A stretch of 64,000 bases of DNA from Cycas panzhihuaensis (Eukaryota; Cycadophyta). Location: the NCBI GenBank assembly GCA_023213395.1, contig CM041465.1, positions 198,903,741-198,967,740 of the forward strand. Direction: 5' to 3'. Below the pieces are notes generated by a model that was given only the letters and a program-made list of their open reading frames with translations, was not told the DNA's origin and did not search any database. A program made the translations under genes and the position numbers. Shown here piece by piece: positions 62,201 to 64,000 of this stretch. Positions within the stretch are counted from its first letter, which is position 1; each line of letters opens with the position of its first letter.

Positions 62201-62299
62201 TTGAAGTGAACTTTTTGATTTTGTGATTATTTGATTAGTTAGAAGAGATCCTTTATAAAAAGAAATAATAATTAAAAAAAAGGTTTTGAAGGACGTCCG
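59261..62299. other. Unassigned AT-rich region
   Basis: About 3 kb without a supported feature. Short coding-like stretches on the minus strand near 59480-59400 and 60360-60200 show no known motif. Homopolymeric A/T runs are frequent around 59800-60080. Confidence 0.4.
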
Positions 62300-62619
62300 A
62301 GGTGTAGAGCAGGATGACTAACTTGGCAAGTATATTATAGCTCACTTTGAGTTAATAATTCTAAATGATTCGAGGGTAGTGTTAAAAAACACCAAGGAGG
62401 TATTCCCACCCCTTTTATAAGAGATTTTAGGGAATAATTTAAATTAGTATTAAAAAGTAAAAGCAATAAATATACACATACCTTAATATTAATTCGTCGA
62501 TATCTTGGGTGGCTTATGGCAACTGTTATGTGGCCTGAGGTGCCCTAGGGAGCCCCAAAGGTGGCTTTGAGGGGCCCTAGGTATATGGTATCAAACATAC
62601 ATTGGGTATTATCCTAATA
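62300..62619 (-). repeat. 3' LTR of copia G (inner end clear, outer end uncertain)
   Basis: Starts at 62619 on the minus strand as TATTAGGATAATACCC, probably a decayed TG start, right after a purine tract GGGGGAGAA. A GC-rich box (GGGGCCCTAGG and TGCCCTAGGGAGCCCC on the plus strand, about 62530-62580) is like those of the B and C LTRs. A TATA-like TATAAAAGG occurs on the minus strand at about 62412-62420. The lower boundary near 62300 is a guess. Confidence 0.5.
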
Positions 62620-64000
62620 TTCTCCCCCATAATGCCTAATGTAAACAACTCCCAAACTGTCTATGAATTTTTAGAATTTAACTTTTCCCAATGTTGTTAT
62701 GAAGATATTTGTTGTTTGTTCTTCAGTGCTATAATAGGCTAATTCAATCTCTTCTACTTATACTAGTTATTGAATGAAGTGATGTTGAGTCTCGATATTC
62801 TATCATGAAAAACTAGATTCTTTTCCATCTGAATAGTGCTCTAATTATCATACCAAATCCTTGTGGGACCTTTTTGTTTTAACTAAAAATCTAATAGTAA
62901 TCTTCTCAGCCAAACTAATTCACATATACTTGTAACTACTGCTTTGTACTTTACCTCATTTGTAGATAAGGAAACTATGTTATGGTTCTTGGTACTCCAT
63001 GAAATAGATGTTGATCCTATATTAAACATATAACATGTTGATTTCTTATAATCAATGTCTCCTACCCAATCAGAGTCTGTATGACCTATCAACCAAAATT
63101 TTAATGAAGCTTTATAATATAACCCATATTCTAAAGTTCTTTTGAGATAACAGAGAATTCTCTTTACTGCTTGCTAATAGGTGGTCTTTGGATCTTATAT
63201 AAATCTAGACATAATACTAACTGAGTGTGTTATATCAGGTTGAGTAGATGTTAAATATATTAAGCTACCAATCAGTTGTCTATAGAGCATAGGATCAACT
63301 AATGTAGAATCATCTAACTTAGAGAGTTTGATTCCAGTTCTTGCTAGAGTTGTCAAAGATTTATAGTCGATAATCCTAAACATTTATAATAAATCTAGGG
63401 TATATCTCCTTTGGGAAATGAAAATAGCCTTCTTATCTTACCATACTTCCAAGCCTAGGAAGTAATGTATTAGCAACAAATCTGTCATCTTAAATTCTTT
63501 ACACATAGTATCCTTGAATTATCGCAACAAGTGGGAGTCATTTCCAGTATATAGAAAGTCACCCACATAAAGTCCTACTATTAGGATTGAGTCTCCCTTG
63601 ATTTAAATGTATAGATTAGGATCTGCTTGAGATCTTTCAAAACCTTAATATCTAAAGTATTTGTCTATGTGAGAATACCAAGCCCTAGGTGTTTGTTTTA
63701 ATCTATAGAGTGCCTTTTTCAAGTTTATACACTTTGTTTTCAACTCCCTTAACTTCAAAACTGAGGGGTTGAGTGACATAAATATCCTCTTCAATATAGC
63801 CATTGAGAAAGGCACTTTTGATGTCCATTTGGTAGACTTTCCAACCCATTTGGGCAGCTAAGCTCATCATCATTCTAACTATTTCTATCTGAGCAATAGG
63901 GATAAATATTTTATTATACTCAATGCCTTCTTTTTGGGCATAACCCTTAGTAACCAATCTAGTCTTGTATTTATCAATAGATCCATCTAAACAAAACTAG
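62614..64000 (-). pseudogene. Copia G RT-RNase H pseudogene (partial)
   Basis: C-terminal part of a Ty1/copia polyprotein entering from the right edge. RT blocks: TKGYAQKEGIEYNKIF (about 63950), WKVYQMDIKSAFLNGYIEED (about 63840-63780), and an active site reading YVGDF near 63560 in place of YVDD. The connector YRQLIGSLIYLTSTQPDITH lies at 63275-63215. RNase H has SDWVGDIDYKKST near 63070 and SLSTNEVKYKAV near 62965, then VFHDR near 62800. It ends RHYGGEY with TAG at 62614-62616, so the stop codon overlaps the first LTR bases. Stops and frameshifts make it inactive. Confidence 0.88.

Noticed and set aside
1-64000. tRNA, rRNA or small nuclear RNA genes
   Set aside because: No cloverleaf-like A/B box pairs or rRNA blocks noticed; the tRNA-Met-like 12-mers are primer binding sites.

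Overview
This window looks like plant nuclear DNA made almost entirely of old, nested retrotransposons. It is AT-rich. I see no intact host gene. The recognisable coding material is Ty1/copia gag-pol, Ty3/gypsy pol, one nearly complete L1-type LINE and one broken pentatricopeptide-repeat (PPR) fragment. The copia lineages use initiator-tRNA-Met-like primer sites, and the LINE has an ORF1 with DUF4283 plus CCHC and an ORF2 ending in an RNase H domain; both are plant hallmarks. Low gene density and heavily mutated nested elements suggest a large, slow-turnover plant genome such as a gymnosperm. That taxonomic guess is inference only.

Layout. 1-3783 (minus): copia copy A1 (LTR, PBS, 2-kb leader, gag, start of protease), running off the left edge. 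It sits inside the RNase H of copia B (3784-7291 minus, LTR 7419-7966). 8780-9842 (plus): gypsy protease and RT remnant, cut by copia E (about 9846-16678 plus). The RT of E is split by a 915-bp insert with the odd order PPT-LTR-PBS. 16676-28506 (minus): copia F, with an antisense PPR fragment just inside its PBS and a 6-kb L1 (22462-28444 plus) inserted in its 5' LTR. 28507-31970: unassigned AT-rich DNA. 31976-36966 (plus): structurally complete copia C with target duplication TTATT. 37025-44380 (plus): complete copia D with target duplication CCAAA. 45744-48204 (plus): A2, an inverted relative of A1, cut off in gag. 48416-49171: three units of a 252-bp decayed coding repeat. 49610-50108 (minus): another copia LTR. 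53658-55702 (plus): gypsy RT/RNase H/integrase remnant. 57093-57318 (plus): isolated RNase H fragment. 62300-64000 (minus): copia G, running off the right edge.

How the parts relate. Everything recognisable is an inactive record of insertions. Order of events can be read from the nesting: B before A1, gypsy before E, E before the 915-bp insert, F before the LINE. Internal stops fall mostly where Gln or Trp is expected, and many zinc-knuckle cysteines read Tyr, as expected from C-to-T decay of methylated DNA. The observations most worth checking are the permuted PPT-LTR-PBS insert, the PPR fragment caught inside F, gag boxes in D and F where all three zinc cysteines are Tyr, a ten-unit heptad repeat in the D gag, a leader module shared by elements with different gag genes, and the 84-codon tandem repeat beside A2.
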